Positions 24,870 to 34,316 of a stretch of DNA of 53,904 nucleotides are shown piece after piece. The position numbers and the translations under genes are program-made. Position 1 is the stretch's first letter. Each line of letters starts with the position of its first letter. The stretch comes from Bradyrhizobium manausense (GTDB taxonomy: Bacteria; Pseudomonadota; Alphaproteobacteria; Rhizobiales; Xanthobacteraceae): positions 1 to 53,904 of the forward strand of contig NZ_JAFCJI010000010.1 in the NCBI RefSeq assembly GCF_018131105.1, in the 5' to 3' direction. The notes beneath the pieces are model-generated. The model searched no databases and was not told where the DNA came from. It saw nothing but the letters and a program-made list of their open reading frames with translations.

Positions 24870-25637
24870 TCAGGATTTGTTCTTGCGCTCTCGCAGCTCG
24901 CCGAACACCGCGGCGGCGTCGGCGCCCTTCATGTGTAGCCTGGCTGCGATCGACGGTTCATCCGCGCGGAGGAACACGTTTGCTCGCTTTTCATCACCAA
25001 GCAGCGAGGGAATGGTCGGCTTGTTTTCCGCTCGCAGCTTCGCAACCTCGGCCGCACGCGCCTGGAGCGCCGCATTGTCTGGATCGACGGTCAGCGCGAA
25101 TTTGACATTGGACGCCGTATATTCGTGGCCGCAATAGAGCTTGAAGTCGTCGGGCAGGGCCCGCAGCTTCAGCAGCGAGTCCCACATCATCGGATAGGTC
25201 CCCTCGAACACGCGGCCGCAGCCGATCGAGAACAGCGTATCGGCGGCGAACAGCGTCTTCTCGGTATCGAACACGTAGGAGATGTGGTCGAGCGTGTGGC
25301 CTGGCGTCTCCAGCACACGTCCGAGCAGTGTGCCGACCCTGACGACGTCGCCATTGGCGACGCGCAAATCGACATCGGCGATCCTGGCCGCTTTGTCATG
25401 CGGCGCGACGACGCGGCAATTGTATTTCTGCTTGAGTTCGGCGACCCCGCCGACATGATCGCCGTGATGATGGGTGATCAGGATGTCGGTGAGCTGCCAG
25501 CCCTCCCGCTCCAACGCCTTGATGATGGGGCCGGCTTCCGGCGCGTCGATCGAGGCGGTTGCCTTGGTTTCCACATCGTGGATCAGGTAACCGAAATTGT
25601 CGTTTAAACAGCTGAAAGTATGAATTTCGGCAGCCAT
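24870..25637 (-). CDS. gloB: Hydroxyacylglutathione hydrolase (glyoxalase II)
   Basis: A 255-residue metallo-beta-lactamase-fold hydrolase that releases D-lactate and glutathione from S-lactoylglutathione, the second step of methylglyoxal detoxification. The dinuclear metal motif is ILITHHHGDHVGG; further ligands fall in VLETPGHTLDHISY, FAADTLFSIGCGR and LYCGHEYTASN. The C-terminal glyoxalase II domain (DNAALQARAAEVAKLRAENK, SLLGDEKRANVFLR) is complete. The ATG at 25637 gives the normal N-terminus. It is divergent from a methyltransferase gene, an arrangement I recall as conserved in Rhizobiales. Confidence 0.95.
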   Translation of the reverse strand: MAAEIHTFSCLNDNFGYLIHDVETKATASIDAPEAGPIIKALEREGWQLTDILITHHHGDHVGGVAELKQKYNCRVVAPHDKAARIADVDLRVANGDVVRVGTLLGRVLETPGHTLDHISYVFDTEKTLFAADTLFSIGCGRVFEGTYPMMWDSLLKLRALPDDFKLYCGHEYTASNVKFALTVDPDNAALQARAAEVAKLRAENKPTIPSLLGDEKRANVFLRADEPSIAARLHMKGADAAAVFGELRERKNKS

Positions 25638-25745
25638 GACATCTCCATCGCGCTCCGCCCCGTCAGACAAATATGGCGTTAACGTTGCGCAGGCAATGCA
25701 ATATTCAGCGCGCGGCCCCCGCGTTGTGCATGTTACATTGCCGTC

Positions 25746-26489
25746 ATGACCATCGACGTCGTGGACCTTCGCGAGTTTTATTCCCGTCGCCTCGGAATTG
25801 TGGCGCGGCAGATGATCAATCGCGGCATCAGGCAGCGCTGGCCGAATGCCGAGGGCCAGCGCGTGCTCGGCGTCGGCTATCCGACGCCCTATCTCGGCCT
25901 GTTCCGCGAGGACGCGGAGCGCTGCATCGCCTTCATGCCGGCGGCCCAGGGCGTGTTGAAATGGCCGACCGGACGACCGGCGCTGGCCACGCTGGTCGAC
26001 GAGTTCTCACTGCCGCTCCCCGACGCTGCAGTGGATCGCATCCTGATGGTCCATGCGCTCGAGATGTCGGATGATCCGGCCGCGCTGTTGCGCGAGGTCT
26101 GGCGGGTGCTGTCGCCCTCGGGGCGCGTCATCGCGGTGATCCCGAACCGGCGTGGCGTGTGGACGCGCAGCGACAACACGCCGTTCGGCCACGGCCGACC
26201 CTATTCGCGCTCGCAGATCACGGACCTGCTGCGCCAGACCTGGTTCACGCCGACCGGCTGGGGCGAGGCGCTGTTCATGCCGCCCTATGCTGGCCGCTGG
26301 GTGCTGAAATCGGCGCAGATGTGGGAGCGTGCCGGTGCTGCGCTCTCGCTGCCCTTCGCAGGCGTCCACATCGTCGAAGCGACCAAACAGGTCTATCGCG
26401 CGATCCCCGCCACGCGTGAACGGGCGCGGCTGATTCCGTCGTTGAAGCCGGTGCTGGTGCCGTCCTCGACGACGGTGACGCGGACCTGA
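25746..26489 (+). CDS. SAM-dependent methyltransferase-like protein
   Basis: A 247-residue class I methyltransferase-fold protein. The motif I region is degenerate (QRVLGVGYPTPYLG), and the later motifs fit (FSLPLPDAAVDRILMVHALE, LLREVWRVLSPSGRVIAVIP). The HGRPYSRSQITDLLRQTWFT stretch is common to a conserved alphaproteobacterial group found next to gloB. The weak glycine loop raises the possibility of altered or lost SAM binding. It is ended by a strong terminator at 26495. Confidence 0.8.
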   Translation: MTIDVVDLREFYSRRLGIVARQMINRGIRQRWPNAEGQRVLGVGYPTPYLGLFREDAERCIAFMPAAQGVLKWPTGRPALATLVDEFSLPLPDAAVDRILMVHALEMSDDPAALLREVWRVLSPSGRVIAVIPNRRGVWTRSDNTPFGHGRPYSRSQITDLLRQTWFTPTGWGEALFMPPYAGRWVLKSAQMWERAGAALSLPFAGVHIVEATKQVYRAIPATRERARLIPSLKPVLVPSSTTVTRT

Positions 26490-26494
26490 AAACA

Positions 26495-26523
26495 AATCGT
26501 CCCGGCGAAGCCGGGACGATTTA
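26495..26523. terminator. Bidirectional terminator between convergent genes
   Basis: A perfect 13-bp stem, AAATCGTCCCGGC (26495-26507) with GCCGGGACGATTT (26511-26523), and a GAA loop. T-rich flanks on both sides fit termination of the methyltransferase gene (plus) and of the DUF4167 gene (minus, ending at 26551). Confidence 0.85.
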
Positions 26524-26550
26524 GCCGATGAAATCAGAGATTGGTGTGAC

Positions 26551-27342
26551 TTACTCGCCGGAGGCGAGATCGTCACTGGTCGCGGCCGGAGCCGCCTCGC
26601 GCTCGGGGCGCGGGCCGTTATGCGGCCGGCGCCGGCGCCGCGGATAGCGCTCGCCACCGCCGCCATTGCCGCCTTCGAAGTTGCCAGGCGCGCCATTCGC
26701 CTGCGGTTGCGCGCCGGTGATGAAGGACGGCAGGCGATCGACGCTGCCGGCATCGGCGACGACAGGTTGCGGCTGGTTCTGCGGCGGCTGCGGCTGCTGA
26801 TATTGCGGCTGCGGACGATGGTCGCGTTCGCGGTGCTCGCGGGGCTGCTGCTGATCGCGCTGATAGGGCTGCTGATTGTCGCGCGGCTGGTATTCGCGCT
26901 GCTGATCACGCTGGCCGTCGCGGTCGCGCATGAAGGGCTGCTGTTGCTGCGGCGGCTGCGGAACGAAGCCCGGCTCCTGGCCGAAATTCGAGAAATTCTC
27001 GCCGTCGTCCTCGTTGTCGTCGCTGCTCGTGCTGATGGGCTCGTCGCCGCGCGGCTGCTGGTTCTGGCGGAACTGTTCCTGGGCCGCCGCGATCAGGCGA
27101 AAATAATGCTCGGCGTGCTGGTAGTAGTTTTCGGCGGCGACCGGGTCGCCGGAGGAGCGCGCGTCACGCGCAAGCTGAAGATATTTTTCGGCGATGTGCG
27201 AGGCGGTGCCGCGGATCTTGATGTCGGGGCCGTTCGATTCGTAGACCCGGGTCATCGGGTTCTGGCCGCGCCGGTTATTATTGTTGTTATTGTTATTGTT
27301 GTTGCGGTTGCGCATCCGCTGCTTGTTCTGACCGTTTCTCAT
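26551..27342 (-). CDS. DUF4167 protein with Asn, Gln and Arg low-complexity regions
   Basis: A 263-residue protein with one recognisable folded part, the DUF4167 domain at about residues 30-100 (VYESNGPDIKIRGTASHIAE, YYQHAEHYFRLIAAAQEQF). Before it, residues 13-25 are NRN followed by nine or more Asn, then RR. After it the chain is disordered and rich in Gln, Pro, Arg and Asp, ending with a GGNGGGGERYPRRRRRP basic patch. Such composition suggests RNA binding or phase separation, but no function is known. In many Rhizobiales it follows prmC; here a 458-bp gap carrying a structured RNA candidate separates them. Confidence 0.88.
   Translation of the reverse strand: MRNGQNKQRMRNRNNNNNNNNNNRRGQNPMTRVYESNGPDIKIRGTASHIAEKYLQLARDARSSGDPVAAENYYQHAEHYFRLIAAAQEQFRQNQQPRGDEPISTSSDDNEDDGENFSNFGQEPGFVPQPPQQQQPFMRDRDGQRDQQREYQPRDNQQPYQRDQQQPREHRERDHRPQPQYQQPQPPQNQPQPVVADAGSVDRLPSFITGAQPQANGAPGNFEGGNGGGGERYPRRRRRPHNGPRPEREAAPAATSDDLASGE
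27281..27313. repeat. Asn-codon (AAC/AAT) repeat tract inside the DUF4167 gene
   Basis: The coding strand has about ten Asn codons in a row, alternating AAC and AAT, seen on the plus strand as GTTATTATTGTTGTTATTG. It could vary in length by slippage in multiples of three without breaking the frame. Confidence 0.8.
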
Positions 27343-27647
27343 GTCCTGCCTTTAATTCCAGCCCTAAAGGTTGCACGCATTACTGATTGCAGAGAGTGAC
27401 TTTGTGACAGCGGTTCACATGTCTCGCGCGCACCGCGCAAGAGCGGGTTGAACCCTGCCATGTTCGTCGACCGTCGCGTTCAACAAAGACGCGTTCCCCA
27501 CCGCCAGCACTTATTGCCAGCGAACCCATTCATATCGCCTGCCGAAACAAGCCCTGCTTTGTTGCGTAAATCTTCAAGCGCAATATCAGGCTTTCGTTCA
27601 CGTTGCGGTCGGTAAGCAGCGCAGCTTAACTGGCCATCGCGCTCAAC

Positions 27648-27783
27648 AGGACCTGCGGCTTGGAACCTTAATCAGTAAAGCTCTCGTCCGAGAGCCCGGC
27701 TTTCGCCCGTAGGTCTACGGGGCCGGCACCGATGTGTTGACCGGAACGTAGTCGTTCCCACGGGATATTCCAAGAGGTTTTTT
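27648..27783 (+). ncRNA. Candidate structured small RNA ending in a U-tract
   Basis: In the 458-bp gap between DUF4167 and prmC the plus strand folds into a closed junction. The closing helix pairs ACCT (27651-27654) with AGGT (27775-27778) and CTTGGAA (27659-27665) with TTCCAAG (27768-27774). Inside are three hairpins: GCTCTC-GTCC-GAGAGC (27680-27695); CCGGC and CCCGTA paired with TACGGG and GCCGG (27696-27726); and GGAACG-TAGT-CGTTCC (27743-27758). Six Ts (27778-27783) follow directly, as at an intrinsic terminator, which favours this strand. Another hairpin, TAAGC/GCTTA, lies at 27613-27628, so the RNA may begin near 27595. No convincing promoter was found. The rest of the gap (27343-27590) shows only weak hairpins. 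A 6S-like fold is an alternative. It may match a known Bradyrhizobium sRNA. Confidence 0.5.
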
Positions 27784-27800
27784 AGAGCCCAATCCGGCTT

Positions 27801-28697
27801 TTATGGGGGCATTTTTCGGGCGGAGACCGCCCTCGGAATGCCCGCCAGATCGGCCTTGGGCGGCCTGTCGATCGATAACGCGGCGGCTGCCATCAAGGTT
27901 TCAATGTCTCCGGCCTGGCCCTGTCCGGCCTCTACGATAAGGGCCCCGCCGGGGAGGAGCCGCTCGACCGCCTGCGGGATCAGGGCACGATAGGCGTCAT
28001 AGCCGTCATTGCCGCCGTCGAGCGCCAGATGCGGATCGTGCTCGCGCACCTCGATGCTCAGCTTCGGAATTTCCCCTGCGGGAATATAGGGCGGGTTCGA
28101 CACGATGAGATCGAACGGGCCGCGAAGTGCCGCCGCGTAGGAGCAGGCAACGAAGCCGGCGCGGTCGGCAAGGCCGAGGGCGGCGGCATTGCTCCGGGCG
28201 GTATGAAGCGCGGTGAGACTGAGATCGGTGCCGACGCCGAATGCATCGGGAATCTCGTGCAGCAGCGCGAGCAGGATTGCGCCGGATCCGGTGCCTATAT
28301 CGGCGATGAGCGGGCGCCGTTCTGAGACCGCGCGTTCGCGAAAAATCTCGAGCGCCAGTTCGACCACAGTCTCGGTATCCGGCCGCGGCACCAGCGTCGC
28401 CTCGGACAGGCGGAACGGCAGGCCCCAGAACTCCCTGATACCGAGAATGCGGGCGACCGGCTCATGTGCGAGCCGTCGCTGCACATATGCTTCGAGCCGC
28501 GTGGCCTCTTCCGGCGCGAGGTGTCGGTCTGCCTGCGTGATCAGGCCGGTCAGATCGAGCCCCACCGCGGCGCCGACGAGCAGGCGTGCATCGAGAGATG
28601 GCTCCTCGATGCCGCCCGCTTGCAGTCGCGCCGTGAGCGCGCGCCGCGCACTCTCGACGCTGTGTCCGGAATCGAAGCCTGTCGCCAAGGGAGCCAT
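27801..28697 (-). CDS. prmC: Peptide chain release factor N5-glutamine methyltransferase
   Basis: A 298-residue methyltransferase (also called HemK) that methylates the Gln of the GGQ motif in release factors, a step needed for efficient termination. The N-terminal helical PrmC domain (ARRALTARLQAGGIEEPSLD, GIREFWGLPFRLSEATLVPR) leads to motif I IADIGTGSGAILLALL and the catalytic NPPY in LIVSNPPYIPAGEI. Two starts, at 28709 and 28697, are possible; the second is chosen because AGGCAGG precedes it. The substrate PrfA is 6.8 kb away on the same strand (35537-36622), whereas in many alphaproteobacteria the two are adjacent. Confidence 0.94.
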   Translation of the reverse strand: MAPLATGFDSGHSVESARRALTARLQAGGIEEPSLDARLLVGAAVGLDLTGLITQADRHLAPEEATRLEAYVQRRLAHEPVARILGIREFWGLPFRLSEATLVPRPDTETVVELALEIFRERAVSERRPLIADIGTGSGAILLALLHEIPDAFGVGTDLSLTALHTARSNAAALGLADRAGFVACSYAAALRGPFDLIVSNPPYIPAGEIPKLSIEVREHDPHLALDGGNDGYDAYRALIPQAVERLLPGGALIVEAGQGQAGDIETLMAAAALSIDRPPKADLAGIPRAVSARKMPP

Positions 28698-28788
28698 CCT
28701 GCCTGGCATCGTGGATAGATCGGCGGCCTTGCTTGCGTCAACGGAAAGGAGCGCGTTTGATCGCAACCCGCAGCGAAGGAGGACATCC

Positions 28789-29214
28789 ATGACGGCCTAT
28801 GACGATCAGAACGTCTTCGCGAAGATCCTGCGCGGCGAGATTCCCTGCTTCGAGGTGTTCAGGGACGAGCGCAGCTTCGCTTTCCTGGACATCATGCCGC
28901 GCTCGCCCGGGCATACGCTGGTGATCCCGAGAGCGCCGGCGCGCGGCATTCTCGACATCGCGGATGGCGATCTCGCCGCGGTCGCCCGGACCGCCAAGCG
29001 GATCGCGCTCGCCGCCATGAAGGCGTTCGATGCGGACGGCATCATCCTGCAGCAGTTCAGCGAGCCGGCCAGCGGCCAGGTGGTGTTTCACCTGCACATG
29101 CACGTGATGCCGGTCAGGGCCGGCATCGAGCTCTTGCCGGCGCAGACGCGTAACGAAGACAAGGCCGTGCTCGCCGAGCACGCCAAGCGGATGATCGCGG
29201 CGCTTGGCGATTGA
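28789..29214 (+). CDS. HIT-family hydrolase
   Basis: A 141-residue histidine-triad protein that hydrolyses nucleotide phosphoramidates or similar adenylates. The catalytic triad His101, His103, His105 is in VVFHLHMHVMPV, and the N-terminal VFAKILRGEIPCFEVFRDER is typical. The ATG at 28789 has a strong AAGGAGG in front, and in-frame upstream sequence overlaps prmC antisense and is not used. It is divergent from prmC and ends where the LivF gene ends, convergently and without a gap. Confidence 0.93.
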   Translation: MTAYDDQNVFAKILRGEIPCFEVFRDERSFAFLDIMPRSPGHTLVIPRAPARGILDIADGDLAAVARTAKRIALAAMKAFDADGIILQQFSEPASGQVVFHLHMHVMPVRAGIELLPAQTRNEDKAVLAEHAKRMIAALGD

Positions 29215-29909
29215 TCAGACGCCGAGATAGCGCTGGAGCAGCTCCGGCTGGGCCTTGAGCTCCTGCGCCGGCCCTTCGTGCACGATATGGCCGTTGTTGA
29301 TGATGTAGATCCGTGTCGCCAGGGCCAGCGTCGCCGCCAAATTCTGCTCGACCAGCACGATGGTCTGGCCCGCGGCGGCGAGTTCGCGGCAGGCCTTGAC
29401 CAGATCGTGGACGATCACGGGTGCCAGTCCCTCGAACGGCTCGTCCAGCAGCACGATCTTGGGATCGCGCACCAGCGCCCGCGCGATCGCCAGCATCTGC
29501 TGTTCGCCGCCGGAGAGCTCGGTGCCGCGGTTGTTGCGGCGCTCCTTCAGCCGCGGGAACATCTCGTAGATGCGGCCGAGCGGCCAGCGCTTTGGCGCGG
29601 TGATGCCGGCGAGGAGGATGTTCTCCTCCACGGACAGGCTGCCGAAGATACGGCGTTCCTCGTGAACGAGCTGCATGCCCGCCTGGGCGATCTTGTGGCT
29701 CCTGCGGCCGGCGATGTCGATGCCGTCGAACTTCACGCTGCCGCTGCGCGGCGTCACCACGCCCATCAGGCTCTTCAGCGTCGTGCTCTTGCCGGCGCCA
29801 TTGCGGCCGAGCAGCGCCACCACCTCGTGCTGTTCGACGTGCATGGCGACGTCGAACAGGATGTGGGAGTCCCCGTAATAGCTGTTCAGGCCGTTGACCT
29901 CGATCAGGC

Positions 29910-29913
<4 letters not shown>
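29215..29913 (-). CDS. livF: LivF-type ABC transporter ATPase
   Basis: A 232-residue cytoplasmic ATPase of the branched-chain amino acid (HAAT) importer family. Walker A is ALLGRNGAGKSTTLKSLMG, the signature LSGGEQQMLAIARAL and Walker B IVLLDEPFEGLAP; the LivF hallmark HEERRIFGSLSVEENI is present. Its start overlaps the end of the fused permease-ATPase gene by 4 nt, so translation is coupled. With the other three genes it makes a full importer. Branched-chain amino acids, amides or other small compounds are possible substrates. Confidence 0.93.
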
Positions 29914-31751
<1,838 letters not shown>

Positions 31752-31762
31752 CAGCTGATCAC

Positions 31763-32638
31763 TTATTCGCGGCCCTGGACGCCGAGCAGGCCATGCGGTC
31801 GTACCACGAGCACGAGCGTCATTGCCGCAAACAGCATCACATAGGCATAGCCGGGGTTGAACATGGAGGTGACGCTGATGATCTCGCCGGCGATCAGGCC
31901 GCCGAGGATCGCACCGGGGAACGAGCCGACGCCGCCGATCACCACGACGACGAAGGTCTGGACCAGGATGTCGTCACCGATGCCGGGGGTCAGCGACACC
32001 ACCGGCGCGTTGACGATACCGGCAAAGCCGGCGGCCATCGCGCCGATGCCGAACACGACCATGAAGACGCGGTAGACGTTGATGCCGAGCGAATCGACCA
32101 TCACCGAATCCTCGATACCGGCGCGCACGATCATGCCGAGCCGGGTCCGGTAGAGGATGATGAACAGCGCGCCGAGCGCAACGGCGACGATGCCGACGAC
32201 GGCGAGGCGGTAGGTCGGATAAAACATGAAGCCGAGATTGGTGATGCCCTGGAACAGCGCCGGGGGCGGCACGATCTGCGACTGGCTCGAGAACAGCAGG
32301 CGCACGAGCTCGACGAAGCAGATGCCGAGCCCGAAGGTCACCAGCAGCTGATCCTCGTGCGGGCGATGATAGAAGTGGCGGATGATGACGCGTTCCATCA
32401 CGACGCCGAGCAGCATCACGAACAGCGAGCCCGCGATGACCGCAAGGATGAACGATTCCGTGTACTGGTAGGTGACGAAGCCGGCATAGCCGCCGATCAT
32501 GAACATCGCGCCATGCGCGAGGTTGAGCACGCCGAGGGTGCCGTAGATGATGGTCAGGCCGGAGCTGATCAGCGCAAGCAGGGCGCCGAGCGCAAGCCCG
32601 TTGAAAAGCTGCGAAACGAGATTGGGCCAACTGATCAT
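31763..32638 (-). CDS. livH: LivH-type ABC transporter permease
   Basis: A 291-residue inner-membrane permease of the branched-chain amino acid family. The N-terminal QLFNGLALGALLALISSGLT and IYGTLGVLNLAHGAMFMIGG are diagnostic for LivH, as is the GGVGSFPGAILGGLIAGEI segment near the end. It lies between the binding-protein gene and the fused permease-ATPase gene, forming one transcript on the minus strand. There are about eight predicted helices. Confidence 0.94.
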   Translation of the reverse strand: MISWPNLVSQLFNGLALGALLALISSGLTIIYGTLGVLNLAHGAMFMIGGYAGFVTYQYTESFILAVIAGSLFVMLLGVVMERVIIRHFYHRPHEDQLLVTFGLGICFVELVRLLFSSQSQIVPPPALFQGITNLGFMFYPTYRLAVVGIVAVALGALFIILYRTRLGMIVRAGIEDSVMVDSLGINVYRVFMVVFGIGAMAAGFAGIVNAPVVSLTPGIGDDILVQTFVVVVIGGVGSFPGAILGGLIAGEIISVTSMFNPGYAYVMLFAAMTLVLVVRPHGLLGVQGRE

Positions 32639-32732
32639 GCGACAATCGCTGTTGTGACGCGAAGAGCGTCAAAAAAGATGACGCCGCAGGTCCAGAGTCA
32701 AGGCCTACGGCGTCACAGGGGTTAGCTTGGGC

Positions 32733-34067
32733 TCAGGTGTAGTCGCCGAGATGGCAGCCGAAGGCATCAGGCTTCTGCATCAGGCCTTCACCCGGGACGA
32801 TCTCGACGACGTCGTACCAGTCTTCCTTGTTCTTCATGTCTTTCTGCTGCTTGCCCTTGACGATGATCACCGGGCGAATGCACTGGTGATCCTCGGGGCG
32901 GTAATGCACGTCTCCGACGAGGGAGGGGATCGTCTCGCCCTTCTCATAGGCCTTGATCACGTCGGGCGGATTGAAGCTGCCGGCCTGCTCGCACATGTGG
33001 GCCCAGTGCGCGAAGCTGACATAGGCGTTCTCGGCGCCCCATTCCGGCTTGTAGCCGTACTTCTTCTCGAAGGCCTCGTTGAACATCTTGGCCAGCGGGA
33101 ACTTGTCCTCGATCGTCCACCAATAGTCGGTTGCGGCATAGACGCCCTGCATCAGGCCGCCGGTTTCGCGCGCGATGAAGGGCACCTGATAGGGGACGAC
33201 CAGCTTCATCTTGTCGAGCACGCCGAACTGCTTGGCTTGCTGGGTCGACAGCACGGCGTCGTGGCCCCAGTTGACGTTGATGAGCACGTCGGCACCGGAG
33301 TTCGCGACGTTCAGCAGATACGAGGAATAGTCGGGAGCGCCGAGCGGCGCGACCTGGTTGGTCGCGGTGGTCCAGCCTGCGGTCGCGAGGAAGTCCTGCA
33401 TCGACTTGGTCACGGTGTGACCGTAGGTGTAATCAGGCGTCAGATAGGCCGCCTTCTTGCCCTTGCCGAACTCCTTGACCATGACAGGGCCGATCGCTGC
33501 CGCTGCGGTCTGGCCGAAGAAGTTCTGGCGGAAGCCGTAGCGAACGCAGTCCTTGCCGGTGGTGTCGTTCGATCCCGAGATGCCGCACACGAACAGCACA
33601 TGCTCGCGCTGGGCCAGCTTGTTCAGCGCGACCGCAACGGCGGATGACGTGCCGCCGGTGATCATGATGGCCTTGTTCTCGCTGATGAAACGCTGCTGCG
33701 CCTGCACCGCTTCGTTCGGCTTGGCCGCGGAATCCGCGACGCCGAACTTCAATTCCTTGCCGAGCACGCCCTTGCTGGTCTTGGGCGAGATCTTCTTGAT
33801 CAGCTCGTGGCCCTGGTTGATGTGCTCGATCGCGAGCTGGTAGCCCTTGAGCTCGTCCTCACCCTGCACCGCGTAGGTGCCGGTGCGCGGCACGGAGATG
33901 CCGATAAAGGCGGTAGAACCCGAAACGCCCGCGGGATAGGTGCCGATCGCGGGCTTGTCCTCGGCAAAGGCTGGCATGGCGGGCAGCATCGAGCCGCCGA
34001 TGAGACCTGCCGTGGTCTGCAGCAGGCCACGGCGCGAAAGGCCGCGGCGGATGAGATCGTCAGTCAT
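32733..34067 (-). CDS. ABC transporter substrate-binding protein (HAAT type) with Tat signal
   Basis: A 444-residue periplasmic binding protein, the ligand-capturing part of the Liv-like importer. The N-terminus has a twin-arginine signal (LSRRGLLQTTAGLIGGSMLP, cleavage near AFA-ED). The mature part is a type I periplasmic fold (IGISVPRTGTYAVQGEDELK, ITGGTSSAVAVALNKLAQ). Length is longer than LivK and nearer to amide- or urea-type binding proteins, so the ligand is open. It begins the operon, with a 94-nt gap to livH. A TTTGT-AG-ACAAA dyad lies 28 bp upstream of its start. Confidence 0.93.
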   Translation of the reverse strand: MTDDLIRRGLSRRGLLQTTAGLIGGSMLPAMPAFAEDKPAIGTYPAGVSGSTAFIGISVPRTGTYAVQGEDELKGYQLAIEHINQGHELIKKISPKTSKGVLGKELKFGVADSAAKPNEAVQAQQRFISENKAIMITGGTSSAVAVALNKLAQREHVLFVCGISGSNDTTGKDCVRYGFRQNFFGQTAAAAIGPVMVKEFGKGKKAAYLTPDYTYGHTVTKSMQDFLATAGWTTATNQVAPLGAPDYSSYLLNVANSGADVLINVNWGHDAVLSTQQAKQFGVLDKMKLVVPYQVPFIARETGGLMQGVYAATDYWWTIEDKFPLAKMFNEAFEKKYGYKPEWGAENAYVSFAHWAHMCEQAGSFNPPDVIKAYEKGETIPSLVGDVHYRPEDHQCIRPVIIVKGKQQKDMKNKEDWYDVVEIVPGEGLMQKPDAFGCHLGDYT

Positions 34068-34094
34068 GGTCGTTTCCTCCGAACGTCGTTCTTG

Positions 34095-34106
34095 TTTGTA
34101 GACAAA
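34095..34106. promoter_or_regulatory. Candidate GntR-type operator upstream of the importer operon
   Basis: TTTGT-AG-ACAAA is a perfect 5-2-5 dyad, close to the TTGT-x-x-ACAA sites of GntR-family repressors. It is 28-39 bp upstream of the binding-protein start and so probably overlaps the promoter. No GntR gene is in this window. Confidence 0.4.
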
Positions 34107-34255
34107 ACACGACTTGTCCGGCGGCAGCCGGCCTCAAGGCCTGCCCGCGCCGGGCACGTCACATCCGCGTGTAGCTCTTGGACATTAGCATTGCTTGTGA
34201 AGGCCTTCTGTCAATTTCGTCTTTGGTCGAACAACGGAAATTATCACGTGAAAAC

Positions 34256-34272
34256 ATATCGAAGGGCGATAT
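34256..34272. promoter_or_regulatory. ATATCG dyad upstream of the RpoA-CTD-like gene
   Basis: ATATCG-AAGGG-CGATAT, a perfect 6-5-6 inverted repeat in an AT-rich stretch, 45-61 bp before the start codon at 34317. It could be an operator for the gene downstream or part of its promoter. Confidence 0.35.
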
Positions 34273-34316
34273 ACATTAGTCTTTGTGAGTACGAGCTGAC
34301 GGGTTCGGCGAGAGAG

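Noticed and set aside
27421..27480. Possible tRNA T-arm (GGGTTCAACCC on the minus strand)
   Set aside because: The flanking bases do not pair as a T-stem and no acceptor, D-arm or anticodon stem can be placed. No tRNA is supported elsewhere in the window.
27700..27765. tmRNA-like tag on the minus strand (NDYVPVNTSVPAP then stop)
   Set aside because: There is no alanine resume codon, no Ala-Ala end, and no tmRNA acceptor or GGATTCGAC sequence in the gap. The frame is probably chance in a hairpin-rich RNA.
33807..34316. Upstream in-frame extension of the RpoA-CTD-like gene
   Set aside because: It overlaps the binding-protein gene antisense and crosses the divergent promoter region; the ATG at 34317 with GAGAGAG before it is better.
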